Shown: positions 38,509 through 50,024, counted from the stretch's first letter. The stretch: DNA of 64,000 nt from Tiliqua scincoides (GCF_035046505.1 NC_089823.1:27018388-27082387), one strand, 5' to 3'. The notes: generated from the sequence alone by a model not told the origin. Translations and numbers: made by a program.

Positions 38509-39100
38509 CAGTGGTTCCCAACCTTTAGGAGCCCGCAGACCACTGAGACAAAAACCGGAATTGTCATAGACAACATGCAATGCCAGCTGTGGGCATCTGT
38601 TCTCTACCCTCTCTAGTGGTCCATGGGGAAGCATCTCTCTCGTGAGCACTCCCCCATGAAAGACCAGAGAGGGTGGAGAATTGCCTACAGCTGCTTCAAT
38701 GTCTCCACCCTCTCTAGTGGTCTGTGGGGAAGCATCTCCCAAGTGAGTACTCCCCCATGGACCACCAGAGAGGGTGGAGAGCGGACTGGCTACAGCTGCC
38801 ACTTCAGTGCCAGCTGTGGAGTCTGTTCTTCACCCTCTCTGGTGGTCCATGGGGAGTGCTTGCTCAGCAAGAGTCTGGAAATGTTAGCTCAATTTTTGTT
38901 TTCTGAAGGTTGGGACTCTGCGGAGGGTTGCACAGGGCTCCCCGCACCCCCGGGGGCTGCTGCAGGGACTGGCAGGGACTGCCACCCCTTAGCAAAGCGA
39001 TCCTGGGGACTGAGTTGCTGCCTTCCCCCTGCTGCCTTCCCCACTCCTCCACACACACAGTGGTTCTCGAGCTCCCTGGGAGTTTTCTACAATGAAGTTT
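38509..39100. mobile_element. hAT-type element with internal inverted tandem units
   Basis: Begins CAGTGGTTCCCAACCTTTAG. The first 370 bp hold three units of about 110-130 bp, each with CCCTCTCTAGTGGTCCATGG or a variant, alternating with the reverse complement CCACCAGAGAGGGTGGAGA. The right end is not resolved. Confidence 0.6.
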
Positions 39101-39519
39101 GTATGAATTAGAGTTCATTAAAATGTATGTACATTTTTTGGAGACACTCTCTATATACAAATGTTGGGATCTTGTGGACTTCCTGTCAGACTAACAAAAC
39201 TGGTAGGTACTTTCTGATTAGCTTGAAATTTATATGCAGGGTGCTAATAGGGGAGTGCTAATGTGTGGCCCAAACAGCAAAATTACAGCACTTCCAGGCC
39301 AGAATTCAGCGCAGAGCAAGCCAAACTGAATATAAGGCTGGATGTTGACATGCAGAACTTCTGTTGCTTCTTCAAACTTGCATTTGAAGGAGAGGACACT
39401 TCCAACTGAGCTCAGACCATCCAACCATGCTTGCAGAACATCAGCTGAATTTACTAGTACAGCTTTACAACACATTGGTCTGCTTAGAGTAATATCTATC
39501 TGAGCCAACACAGGGAGTT

Positions 39520-39800
39520 TTTTGTTTTGTTTTTAATTGCATGACACATTGAAAGTTATGACTGGAGCAATATAGAGCTTCTGCTGATTTTTTTTTTGCC
39601 ATTTAAATTACTTGTTATACATAGTAATTGTTATGTACTTATACTTGTTATACATAGTTTAAATTACTTGTTATACTTGTTATGTAATTTACTTGTTATG
39701 TAATTGATTTTCTTACATTTTTGTATGTTTGTTATACCATTTATGACTCCTAAATTTTTGTATTTTAAAAGTTGTTCCAAAATTTGATTTTTTTTTTCAA
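39520..39800. repeat. AT-rich local tandem repeats
   Basis: TTACTTGTTATACATAGT and shortened versions recur five times between 39605 and 39705, flanked by T runs. Simple sequence, no gene. Confidence 0.6.
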
Positions 39801-40339
39801 GGAAGTGTGAAAAGAACTGCCAAAGTGTCCCACTGTTCTTGAAGGAGTACGAGAGAATGCTGAGGAGGGCTGGTGCACTGGTGATGGAGCTTGTAGCTGG
39901 TCTTATGTGGCTGCCAAGTCTGTCTGACTCCTCTGCTACTGTCAGTGGGGAGCATAGTGTTATGTCTAAGGGAACAAACAGCCTAATCCTGAGCTGCCCG
40001 GTGGCCGGGGCTGCAGCAGCACCAAAATGGCTGCTGCGGCATCCTGAGTATGCTGGGCAGCCGCCAGCTGCTCCTTGGGACTCCTTGACTCTGCGTCAGC
40101 TATTTAGCCGGCACAGAGTAAAGTAGTCCTGTTTGGGGCTGAGAGGCCTGACGCTGGGCTTTGGATCTGGGGGAGCTGAGCTGAGCTGTCCAGTGCTTGC
40201 CTGGAGCTCCAGGCAGCGGTCGTCCATCCTCCACCCAGTGCTGGCTCAGCACAGGCTTGCACTGAGCCAGCACCCACACAGGCCTGGTGCTGTCACATTA
40301 CAGCAAATTTGCAACACTGCACACTGGTGCTGAGTTGGC

Positions 40340-41860
40340 GTGAACCATTCCGGACCAGGTCCTGAATGGCTGCTGCTGCTTATGACGATGACTCCCTCAC
40401 TTTCTCATGGGGAGGATCTTCTTTCCATTGGGCTCAAGCAGGCTGGAATCCAGTGAGTTCCCAAAAAGCTTGCCCCCTTTGAATGGAACTCCTGCCAACT
40501 TAGCCTGGAAGGCTGGGCCTATATTCCAGTGACGCAGCCAGATGTTCCTTCATGCCCCAACAGCTGCACCCATCGCTTCGGCGGAAAATTGTAGGGAGTT
40601 CATAGATGCATCTGCTGTGAAGGCTGTAGCATGGTAAATAGCCGTGAGCTTATCCTTGACATGATTTGGGATGTCAGCCTGTGCCAGCAGGTCCTGGATC
40701 CATAGGTAGGATGCTCTTACGAAGAGAGAGCTGGCTGCTGAGGCTTGCATGGCATAGCAAGATGCGTTGTATGCTTTTTGTGATGCAGCCTCTATGCGTC
40801 TGTCTGAGGCATCCTTTGGAAATCCATTTATGTCAGAGGGCAGGACTGCTGTAGAGCTCAGAGCCGCAACACGGGCATCCTCCTTGGGGCTTTTCAGCCA
40901 TTCCTCATACTTCCTGGAAAGCACATAAAACTTGGAGGCGGGCATGTGCGCACTCCTGTGCTTGGCTGGGCTGGCCCATTCACTCTCTATTAGCCTTACA
41001 AAGGACTCTGGGAGCAGGATGCCTTGTTCCGGGGGCGACGCTGTGCTGGACTCCCCCACATTCTCTGAGGTGCCCACCTCGTTGGGTTGAGGCAACAAGC
41101 TGCTCCACCCAAGCATGGAACACCCCCCCAATCTATTCCTTGTGCGCCTGGGAATACTTGGGGTTGAAGGCAGGTAGAGTCATAAGGTTTGGGGGCTCCT
41201 GGGGGGCACCCCCCTGAACCATGCTTGGGTTGTCTGCCATGGTGAGGCTGGTCAGTAAAAGCACCCTCAGCTGCTGCTGAGGCCTCCCCCTAAGTCCCTG
41301 TTGCACAGGGGGCAGAACTCCCCCACTCCTGGGCCTGCCTGTCTGGGCTGAGCAGGGCCTCACAGCAGCTCCTCCGAGTCTGTGTTGCTGGGCCTGCCTC
41401 TGGTGCCGATGTGGGAGGGGTGGGGGTGAAAAGGCGAGGTCGCCCAACGCTGCTCCACCTGGTGTGAGGCCCCTCAACCTGTTTGTCTCAGCCCTTGCTG
41501 AGGGGCATGGGCCCTCCCTGGGCGCCTGCGCTCCATCGCCTCGTGCGAGGTGAAATGGCTGCCCCAACCGTCTCCTGCTATGCCTGCTTCCTCCCACTTC
41601 CTGTGTCCTGCACGCAGGAGCTTCAAAGCAAGATGCCGCTTCCACCCTGCGGCTCTGAGGGGCACCAGTTCGCGCTCATGCCATACAGCGAGTGTGCATG
41701 CGCCTGGCAGGAGTGCCGTTTCTCTTGCCCCTGCACCCGCTATGGCTCTCCTGTAGTGACCATTATAACCATTGGTTCTGAGGGGGAACGTTGTTGGGTT
41801 GTGACTGTTGACTGTTGGAGAACCGCTGCTCTTCCCAGCCCAGGGAAGTGGTGGTGGCAT
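40340..41860 (-). mobile_element. DIRS-like retroelement fossil, ORF1 (LAP2-alpha-like) fragment
   Basis: The minus strand encodes a segment with ESFVRLIESEWASPAKHRSA and VAALSSTAVLPSDINGFPKD, resembling the LAP2-alpha C-terminal domain that forms ORF1 of DIRS-type elements in vertebrates. Only the ORF1 region is present; I see no reverse transcriptase, tyrosine recombinase or terminal repeats. The copy is broken and partial, with a few breaks, and looks old to middle-aged. A host LAP2 (TMPO) retrocopy is the alternative. The family is recalled from memory, not searched. Confidence 0.6.
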
Positions 41861-41869
41861 TGCTTAGAA

Positions 41870-42030
41870 CAGTGGTTCCCAATGTTTTTCCCTTGCACTC
41901 CCCTTGTCAGTCGTTGCCATGAATTGCACCCCTCATACTAGCAAAATGTTTGCAATTAATATAGATGCTGTTATTTCAAATGTATGGGTTTTGAACTACT
42001 GATCCATATTCAGGGATGCTAGGTGGACGG
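41870..42030. mobile_element. Left end of a hAT-type element
   Basis: Begins CAGTGGTTCCCAATGTTTTT after TGCTTAGAA, the same terminus as at 38509, 45231 and 54091. The right end is not visible before the tandem block. Confidence 0.45.
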
Positions 42031-42455
42031 GGAGGCAGATGAGGCAGGGCCTCCCCAACAGAGTCCTTCGAAAAGTACTGCTGCCACATGAGGCACCCCA
42101 AGCACCCACAGCCCACGCACAGAGTGAAGGACTCCGGTGGGGAGGCTCTGCCTCACTTGCCTCCCTACCCACCTCGCGTCCCCGCATCCCACTGGGTGGG
42201 GAGACAGGTGAGGCAGTCAAAAAGCATCGCTGCAGTGCACAGAGCCTCCCCACCGGAGTCCTTCAAAAAGCACCACCGCCGTGTGAGCACCCAAGCACCC
42301 ACAACCCATGTGCTTTTGAGGCAGAGCCTCCCCACCGGAATCCTTCGAAAAGCACCTCCGCCATGTGAGGTGCCCAAGCATCCACAATCCATGCACTCTT
42401 GAGGCAGAGCCTCCCCACTGGAGTCCTTTGAAAAGTGCCACCTCCAGTGGGGCTT
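42030..42455. repeat. Tandem block of about 84-bp units with inverted copies
   Basis: The unit contains GCCTCCCCACCGGAGTCCTT, then CGAAAAGCACC and GTGAGGTGCCCAAGCA. Forward units lie near 42047, 42243, 42327 and 42410, and a reverse one (GGACTCCGGTGGGGAGGC) near 42128. A palindromic relative sits at 51557-51670. Confidence 0.75.
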
Positions 42456-43640
42456 TACCTGGGGCTTTCTGGTCAGGGCTAGGGGTTCTTTTGGGCTCCA
42501 AGGAAGAAGCAAGTCTAGTCCAAGGCTGTCATTTTGCTATTTTGCAGCCCAACACAGGGGATAGAATCCAGTGGAGGAGGCCACTGATCCCCCCCTGCTG
42601 CTAGGCCAGTCCCTTCCCCCTGCCCCGAAAAGCCACAATGCTGCCCGGTGGTGCTACATACCCCCAGCAGCTCTTCACGGATATCCTCCCAGCCCCGAGG
42701 CCCAGTGCTGATGCTCCCTCCTTGCTTGGTGCCACAAACATGCTTTATGGCACGTTTGCGACACCCAGCACCGACAGTAGGCTTGTACCGCTGGCACTTG
42801 AGCCCTTAGGATTGGGCTCTAAGAAACCTACAGATATTTTCTGTTGAAATTGAGCAATTATTTCTGATATTTTTAAATATCACCTGTCACACTTAACCTT
42901 GAACTAGTCTGAGATTAGCTGATCACCTTAGGGGTTGAGTAGGAATTTTTTTACCTTTCACCTGATTGTACATTGGTGAAGAGTCTTTTGCCTAACCCAG
43001 ACTACATCCTCCATTGTGGTTTAGCAAGTTGATCACTTCTGGCAGGAACAGTATGGGACTGGAACTAGGAGTAAGGATCCAGTATGCATCCTAAGGGATG
43101 CAAGAACCAGAGGGTAGCCAGTACTGTCCTCCAGGTGCTGTCCAGCAGCAGACCTCCAAGTGGAAGAATGGGGCAAATGTCCCGGGCGCAGAGCTCGCGC
43201 GCCTCCAGGACCATGTGGGAAGCCGTAATAAGTTCCCAATGCAGTAGGAAGCTGTGCTTCTGAATATCTGGAAGCACATTTTAAGACTGCAGGGAAGCCT
43301 CAGATGGCTTCCCCCATTGGTTTTGGAATCCTGCAAGGCTCCGTGGAGATCTAGGTGAGTGGGGGGCGGTGGCTTCATGTGGAGGGGGCGGCACCTCAAG
43401 AGGAGGTCCACCATTGATGCTGCCCAGAGCAGGGATGCTGGCTGGTGTCCCTTAAGACCTGAATTTCAACATCTATCCTAAATCCTTTCTTGCCTGGGAT
43501 GAGAAATTTGGCTGCCTTGATTCCCTTTCCAGGGATTGGTGGGGAAAACCAGTTGTTGGTGTGGGCTGACCTGTGGTTGGAACCACAGTGGTAATGCCCA
43601 AAGGGAGAAGTGAACAGTTGCATCTATCTCACCATGGGTA
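42456..43640. other. Intergenic, GC-richer, no gene recognised
   Basis: Several open frames up to 107 codons but none resembles a known family. Probably repeat-derived in part. Confidence 0.35.
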
Positions 43641-43648
43641 GCTGCCCA

Positions 43649-43672
43649 CACTGTGTGTGTGTGTGTGGGGGG
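43649..43672. repeat. (TG)n then G run microsatellite
   Basis: TGTGTGTGTGTG followed by GGGGGGG. Confidence 0.85.
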
Positions 43673-44766
43673 GCGACTCCCTAGTTCAAGATCTGCTACA
43701 GAATTTGATTGAATTGTGTTATCAATTGTGTTAACTGCTCAAGTAGTTATTTCTGGATGGGAAAAATATACTGAAATATTCATAAAATTCAGTCTCCTCA
43801 CATGCAGATTGTACAGAAAAATGAATTGTTGACTTTTCTAAACCTCAAGTTTTTAACAGATTTATCTACGGTCATGTATTCAAGAAGGGTTTAAATTTTA
43901 TCTTGTTTTCTTTGTCCTGATACTCTGTGTTACAAATAGGACACATGAATAATTTACAAGTGGAAATCTCCAAAATACAATATAAGGCTATATAATGTCA
44001 GAGAGACATTTATTGCAAGTAGATAAATGTTTATGATTATTCTCTTTCACACAGGTAATGTTCCCAGAATTCAAAGCAAGACTCAAAGATACAATAATGT
44101 ATGTTTTTAAATGAAAGTTCCACTATTGCAACTCAGTCCTAATAACTGCTGTGCCAGCAAGGAAGAACTTAGGATGGAGTGTATGAACCACAGTACCAGG
44201 ACAATGCTATTATTCCAGATTTAGATTGTGATATAAAAAGTATTTGTATTTGGCCAATATTTATGTTGTAGTATTCCCTTGATTTCAAAATGATTAGGAA
44301 CATAGTGATAAGATATTTGCAGATGTGTAGCATGATCCCCCTTCACTATATATAGAAAATATGTTTGAGAAGTACAGTAAATCTAATTGATTTCAGTAGA
44401 CACATTAGCCCTGATTTAATTTCTTAAGCAGTATCTTCCCATGTCACATTCTTTTCAAACGGAGGATCATACTACATATTACAGAGGAAGTGTTAAGAGA
44501 GATACTTGAGATGAGAAATGGCCTCCAAAAAAGAAACTAAGGGACCAATTCAGACTGAGACTGCATCATGTGAAGATGGTTAACTTTTTCTCCCTGCACC
44601 ATTTTACACCCCAAATTGCTCCCCAGTTCTGATGTGCTACAGATAGCCACTTTGGAGGCAAATAACAGTGGGGGAGGGAGGAATCAGTGATTCAGAAGGA
44701 AAGGAACCAACACCCACCCTGTGCACTATTGTCTTGATTCAGATCCTCCCCTACTCCTGCAATAAC

Positions 44767-44767
<1 letters not shown>
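43673..44767. other. Intergenic AT-rich sequence
   Basis: I see no gene, RNA or repeat that can be supported. Confidence 0.4.

Positions 44768-44769
<2 letters not shown>

Positions 44770-44804
<35 letters not shown>
44770..44804. repeat. (GA)n microsatellite
   Basis: About 17 uninterrupted GA units. Confidence 0.95.
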
Positions 44805-44807
<3 letters not shown>

Positions 44808-45230
44808 TTTCCAATTTAAGCATAAGTCTACCTAATGTGTAGTTTGGTTTCAAAAGTGGTTTCTGATATTCATGGATATCTGTTGTTCAAAGGGGGAAAA
44901 ATCTAGTTTCATGTCCAAAAGTACATCTAGGCAGAATGCGGTACTGTGTATTGCACTGATGTACAGTAAATTACCATAATACCATTTTGAATGAATTGCT
45001 AGAAGATTGGTATTGCACAAAGGCGATTTGGGAAAAGGAATTTGACATTGAAGATGATGAATAACATTGTCTTGGAACTGTACTAAAATTAAAATAGAAT
45101 GATCTATTTATAGTGACTGCAACAGTATTAGGTGTCAATGAGAGCTTTCCTCCCAGGACAGATACCAACCAAAAGTGGGAGTATTCCAGATTTAGACTGC
45201 ATTAGGGGCAAATGGTTAGAGCCTATAACT

Positions 45231-45454
45231 CAGTGGTTCCGAGACTATTTAGCATTGGGACCCACCTTCAAAAAGTTTCACTTTACCAGTTGCTCAAGTC
45301 TCTGTGGCTGTGATGGTGATTGGACAGCAGTGCTCCCCCCAAGTAGCAGCTTGTTTAACCCTTGATGTACATAGCCTAAACTGCCCTGTCAGCTTCATGA
45401 CCCACCAAAAATTGGGTCATGACCCCTGGTGAACACACAGTTTGGGAACCACTT
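45231..45454. mobile_element. Short hAT-type element
   Basis: Begins CAGTGGTTCCGAGAC and ends GTTTGGGAACCACTT; flanks CTATAACT (45223-45230) and CTATAATT (45455-45462). 224 bp. Confidence 0.75.
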
Positions 45455-45584
45455 CTATAATTTATAGCTTACTCTGCTCCTTCATGGTCCCAATCCAAAC
45501 CAGTCCCTCCAGCTGCTACTGAATAGAAAAAAAACAAATCATGACATGGCCAAGCATGTTAATGTAACATATAGTTTGGCCCCT

Positions 45585-46508
45585 AGCTCAATGGAACTTA
45601 CTACTATCCTCAATGCAGGTGCTGGACTATCGGCTTGCGCTGAATGGGGTTGCACTCTGCCTGAAGGAGCAGGTCCACAGCTTGGGGGTCCACCTGGACT
45701 CACAGTTGCTCCTGGATTCCCAGGTGGCGGCTATGGCTAGGGGGGCCTTAGCTCAGCTTCGGCTGGTGTGCCAGCTGCGGCCGTACTTGGATTGTGCAGA
45801 CCTGGCCACGGTGATCCATGCCACGGTGACATTGAGGTTAGATTATTGTAATGCGCTTTATGTGGGGCTGCCCTTAAAGACGGTTCGGAAACTGCAACTA
45901 GTGCAGAATGCGGCGGCCCATGTAGTTAGGCTTACTGGAGGTAGGCGGCTGCATTGGCTGCCCTTTTGTTTCCGGGCCCAATTCAAAGTGCTAGTTTTGA
46001 CCTTTAAAGCCCTATACTGCTCTGGGCCAGGGTATCTTAGAGATCACCTACTCCCATACAATCCGGCTCGTCCTCTTAGGTCATCAGAGAAGGCCTTTTT
46101 ACAAGTGCCGCCGCCTAGGGAGGTATGTGGGGTGGCAGCAAGAAATAGGGCCTTCTCAGTAGTGGCACCAATGCTATGGAATTCCCTTCCCCTTGACTTA
46201 AGAATGGCTTCTTCTCTTGAGACTTTTCGGTGAGGCCGGAAGACCCTTCTGTTTAGAAAGGCCTTCTGAGTTCTCGGCCTTTTTAAACAACTTTTCAAAA
46301 TCTTTTAATATCTTTTGAATACCTGGTTACAGGCCTGATTCTTTTACGATTTGCTGCTCTATACCTGACTACTTTTTTATCTGACTACTGTTTTTATGAT
46401 ATGTTGTTAAAATGCTTTTATCTGTTTTTAAATTATGTTTTTAATTTGTTTTTAACCTTGTTGTAAGCCGCCTTGAGTCCCTCCTGGAGAAAGGCGGGAT
46501 AGAAATAA

Positions 46509-46540
<32 letters not shown>

Positions 46541-46541
46541 G
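45585..46541 (+). mobile_element. L2-clade LINE, 3' part with (TAA)n tail
   Basis: Encodes ORF2 C-terminal sequence: LALNGVALCLKEQVHSLGVH, LRLDYCNALYVGLPLKTVRK, WLPFCFRAQFKVLVLTFKAL and RNRAFSVVAPMLWNSLPLDL. The 206-codon frame from 45613 is open. The 3' UTR ends AAGCCGCCTTGAGTCCCTCC and GGCGGGATAGAAATAA with a (TAA)n tail at 46512-46541. 5'-truncated, lacking the reverse-transcriptase core. Confidence 0.88.
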
Positions 46542-46551
46542 CAGCAGCCCA

Positions 46552-46730
46552 ATCCTAAGCTTCCCCAGTGGTGCCCAGTGGTACAGTGGCGCTGAAATGG
46601 CTGTTATTGTAACCTGGGGGATCAGAGAAGCTGCCAGAGTTCTCCTCAGGGTAAGGGAACATCGGAATTCCTTACCCCATGTCAAGCATGGCTGGTCCTG
46701 ATGGGTCTATTTGGATCTGCATCAGCCCTT
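46552..46730. mobile_element. Probable AATCCTA-ended MITE fragment
   Basis: Begins CAGCCCAATCCTAAGC directly after the L2 tail and contains CTCCTCAGGGTAAGGGAAC, a phrase of the longer MITE family. No right end could be placed. Confidence 0.4.
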
Positions 46731-47146
46731 GAACTAGCGCAGAACTGAAGAGAACTGTGTCAGGCTCTGTGGCTTCAAAGGGGGAATAGGGTCTGGTGGT
46801 TGCTTTTGTCATTGTCCCTTCCCCCCTCCCAGGCCTGATCCACCCTTCTCCACCCAGCCCCACCCCCTCCCTACTTCCCCCTGCCCTCCCCTTGCCCCCA
46901 AAAGCCTCGCTGCTTCCTGCTGGGGGATACTCACTGCTGGTGTTGTTCCTGGGTGTCCTTCTGGAGCTGGCCTCTTCATTGGTGCTCGGTCTCTCTCACC
47001 AGTGAGAAAGTACCTTACAGCACATTTGCAACACCCAGCACATGCGCTGCGGGTTCAAGATTGGCTGGCCATATGTTTGTATAATGACTGCAGCCTTAAA
47101 ATGCTTACCTTTGGCTGAACTAGGTCACTGTGGTTATTCTCTAGAG

Positions 47147-47509
47147 CAATGGTTCTCAAACTTTTAGCACCAGGACCCAGTTTTTACAATGAGAATGTCA
47201 GGACCCATCAGAAGTGATGTCATAACTGGAAGTGACATTATCAAGCAGGAAAATTTTTAACAATCCCAGGCTGTAATCCTACCCACACTTACCCAGGAGT
47301 AAGTTCCATTTACTATCATTGTTAAAAGCATATACATAGTAGCCTGTTAAAAGTACAGATGTGTAACATTTCCCCAAATGCAGTCACATACCATGGTAGC
47401 ATCAACTATCTAATATATTAAAAATAAAATATTGAAATGAATGGGGACCCACCTGAAATTGGCTCACAACCCCCCTAGTGAGTCCTGACCCACAGTTTGA
47501 GAAACACTG
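47147..47509. mobile_element. hAT-type element with perfect 8-bp duplication
   Basis: Ends CAATGGTTCTCAAACTTTTA and CAGTTTGAGAAACACTG; duplication CTCTAGAG at 47139-47146 and 47510-47517. The interior holds a half copy of the palindromic unit (47270-47320). 363 bp. Confidence 0.88.
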
Positions 47510-47689
47510 CTCTAGAGTTTTTACTTTATTGTCATGGTAATATCTTCAACTGAAAAGCAGAAAATGGTCTGTCATTAAGATGTGTCTTAAAAGCCACTAA
47601 TGCAGTACTTGTCCATGTAAATTTTGATTAATCTTTTTACTGTGCTACCAGTGATGGGTTTCCATTAATAATTTAACACCTACTTTTTC

Positions 47690-47809
47690 TGAGTGCAAGC
47701 TGTTGCTTGTGAAGTGATCCTGGGGATCACACCACTACCTCCCCCTTAAAGGGACAGGGGAAGTGTTACATGAACTGGTGGATTGCAAACCACCAGTCTG
47801 AGAACCACT
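47690..47809. mobile_element. Right end of a foldback hAT-like element
   Basis: GTGATCCTGGGGATCACACC, then CCAGTCTGAGAACCACTG. It shares both phrases with 34028-34511. Confidence 0.45.
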
Positions 47810-47813
47810 GCTG

Positions 47814-48069
47814 TAGATGCCTTTAAAAGGGGATTGAACAAGTTTCTGGAGGAAAAATCCATTATGGGTTACAAGCCATGATGTGTATGTGCAACCTCCT
47901 GATTTTAGAAATGGGCTATGTCAGAATGCCAAAGGAGGGCACCAGGATGCAGGTCTCTTGTTATCTGGTGTGCTCCCTGGGGCATTTGGTGGGCTGCTGT
48001 GAGATACAGGAAGCTGGACTAAATGGGCCTATGGCCTGATCCAGTGGGGCTGTTCTTATGTTCTTATGA
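47814..48069 (+). mobile_element. CR1 3' end with terminal octamer repeat
   Basis: Encodes the last residues (GLNKFLEEKSIMGYKP-like), then the CR1 3' UTR, and ends with two copies of TTCTTATG (48053-48068), the short tandem tail typical of CR1. 5'-truncated. Confidence 0.9.
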
Positions 48070-48655
48070 TGGTTAAAAGCATACTTTTTAAGATGTGGAA
48101 TAAAATCTTAAGCCATGAACAGTCTGAAAGATTGTGCAAAAGACCTGGGTCCATAAAAAATGCATGTGTTTAACAAATGAAAAATCCTATTGATTCAGGC
48201 TGTTGTTCTTTCAGACCTATAGCAATAAATAATCCACTTTTACATTAAAACAAGTTAACAGACATGGCACATTTTAGTAAAATTGCTTTTTAAAATCTTC
48301 ATGTATAACCATAAAGTGTAATTGTATAGGTGCAATAAATCAACATAAAAATCATCACATACATTTATGAATGCTGCTTCAAAGGACATCATCATCCATC
48401 TGTTGTAGTTTTATTAATCTTTTTGAAATATATTGCCGAAGGCGTCTGTAGTAGTTGTAAACTGGAAGACCAGGGCTGATGAGTTAGGGAAGCTGGTACA
48501 AATTACTGGGGCCCAGTGGTCTGGAAGGGGCCCTGGGACTCAAATATGTTACATATTTTTAGCAAGTCCATCCTTGGGGGGGATTTTTTTTCCCACCATG
48601 GCTTGAATCTCATCCCTAGGAGGCCCTGCAGAAGACCACTGTAATCAAAGAGTTA
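48070..48655. other. Intergenic AT-rich sequence
   Basis: No gene or clear element recognised. Confidence 0.4.
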
Positions 48656-48658
48656 GGG

Positions 48659-48838
48659 CCCGATCCTGAAGACCCAACAACAGCCTCACTGGGGTTGAGT
48701 GCCATAAATGTGCTGTAAGGCACGCCTGCAAGACTCAGCATCAGGTCACTGCTGGTGATCCCAACTGCAGGATGCAGCACATGCCCCACTGGCACAGCTA
48801 TGCAAGTGCTGGAAAGTTGGTTAGGATTTCGCCCTGAA
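48659..48838. mobile_element. AATCCTA-ended MITE (longer family)
   Basis: Begins GGGCCCGATCCTGAAG and ends AGTTGGTTAGGATTTCGCCCT. The internal phrase CAGGATGCAGCACATGCCCC also occurs in the 25201 copy. Confidence 0.6.
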
Positions 48839-49299
48839 AATGTTGAGGAACACTGGTTTAGATACTCCTTAATTCCTGTAATGTACTGATTGAATACAAT
48901 GATGTATCCAAAAGAAAGGTGGATTTTTTTTCACTTCACTGATCATTTATGGACAGGTTCATTGTGGGGAGAAAAGTAATGTTACTCGCCCTTTGCTACA
49001 GTATGCAAATATGCAGGCAGGAGGCAGTGGCTGTGCTGGATTAACAAACTCAGGATTAGCAAACCCAGTGCATCACATGGGTGCTGCTTGAAGCAGCCAA
49101 GGGGGAGAAGGGCTCAGTAAACTTAGGTCATGCTGAGATCATGTGAGGGGAAAAAAGTCCCCCCATAGCTCACACCCCCACCAGGGTGACCAGATGGCCT
49201 CTTTTTCCAGGACATGTCCTTTTTTTTAGCCTTGTGTCCTGGGAAAGAACTTAAATGTCATCCTTTTCTCTATAAACGGCCCCTGCAGGCAGTGCACAG

Positions 49300-49477
49300 C
49301 AGGGCTGTAGCTAGAGGGGGGCCAGGTTGGGCATTGCCCTCCCTACATCAGCAGTTGTCCCACCCTCACATTTACGGGTCTTTGATGTTTCTCCATACTT
49401 ATCCTTTAATTCTGCACACCAGTATATATACCTGACACAATTGCCCACCCACCTCTAGAATCCTGACTATGGGCCAG
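49300..49477. mobile_element. 178-bp hAT-type insertion
   Basis: Ends CAGGGCTGTAGCTAGAGG and CTGACTATGGGCCAG. Flanks GTGCACAG (49292-49299) and GCGCATAG (49478-49485). The sister copy at 51800 reads GTGCATAG there (in reverse), the expected empty site. Confidence 0.75.
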
Positions 49478-49508
49478 GCGCATAGCCTTCTTGTAATTAA
49501 TAAATTAT

Positions 49509-49598
49509 GGCTGCAATCCTAACCACACTTTCCTGAGAGTAAGCCCCATTGAACAAAATAGGACTTACTTCTGAGTAGACTTGGTTAGGATTGTGCCC
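49509..49598. mobile_element. 90-bp palindromic MITE, copy with TAT duplication
   Basis: Ends GGCTGCAATCCTAACC and GGTTAGGATTGTGCCC, arms around AGTAAGCCCCATTGA and AGGACTTACT. TAT flanks both sides (49506-49508, 49599-49601). The sister element reads through AAATTATATG without it. Confidence 0.9.
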
Positions 49599-49732
49599 TA
49601 TATGTGATATATTTTTAAATTTAATAATATAGTGTTTAAATTAACCACACAGAATCAACATATGAGTGTTTCATATTTTATTTTGTCCTGTTCTACATTT
49701 TTCTTGGACATCCTACATTTTGAGATGCCTTA

Positions 49733-49822
49733 CAGCCCAATCCTATCCACACTTTCCTGGGAGTAAGCCCCATTGACTGTAATGGGACTTACTTCTGAGT
49801 AGACAAGCATAGGATTGGGCAG
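49733..49822. mobile_element. 90-bp palindromic MITE, copy with TTA duplication
   Basis: Ends CAGCCCAATCCTATCC and AGCATAGGATTGGGCAG; TTA flanks both sides (49730-49732, 49823-49825). Left arm GGAGTAAGCCCCATTGA, right arm AATGGGACTTACTTCTGAG. The sister element at 52110-52400 lacks it. Confidence 0.9.
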
Positions 49823-49889
49823 TTACCCTCTTTGGTGGTTGTGACATCTGGTCACCCTGACCCTCCCACTGATGGATCCATGGTGGCTA

Positions 49890-49980
49890 CCATCTTATAC
49901 ACATTTACCCGTGAGTAAGCCCCATTGACTCTAATGGAACTTACTTCTGAGTAGACATACATAGGCTTGGTCTCTTAATT
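49890..49980. mobile_element. 90-bp palindromic MITE, further copy
   Basis: ACATTTACCCGTGAGTAAGC, CCCATTGACTCTAATGG and AACTTACTTCTGAGTAGACA, followed by TACATAGGCTTGG. Same orientation as 49733, opposite to the array that follows. Confidence 0.7.
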
Positions 49981-50024
49981 ACACTGTCAATGAAAATACA
50001 AAGCTGCAGTCCTCAACCTACTTA

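Larger units (their letters stand above)
49182..49859. mobile_element. hAT-like element filled by three later insertions
   Basis: Ends CAGGGTGACCAGATGGCC and ATCTGGTCACCCTG. Two sister copies without the insertions lie at 51800-52074 and about 52110-52400. Against them this copy carries extra blocks at 49300-49477, 49509-49598 and 49733-49822. Without the blocks and their target duplications it would be about 306 bp. Confidence 0.85.

Noticed and set aside
38302-39111. Open frames across the hAT element at 38.5 kb
   Set aside because: They translate internal inverted tandem units; there is no transposase motif.
41483-41941. Plus-strand 152-codon frame near 41.5 kb
   Set aside because: Opposite strand of the DIRS-like fossil region, running into a hAT terminus; no domain.
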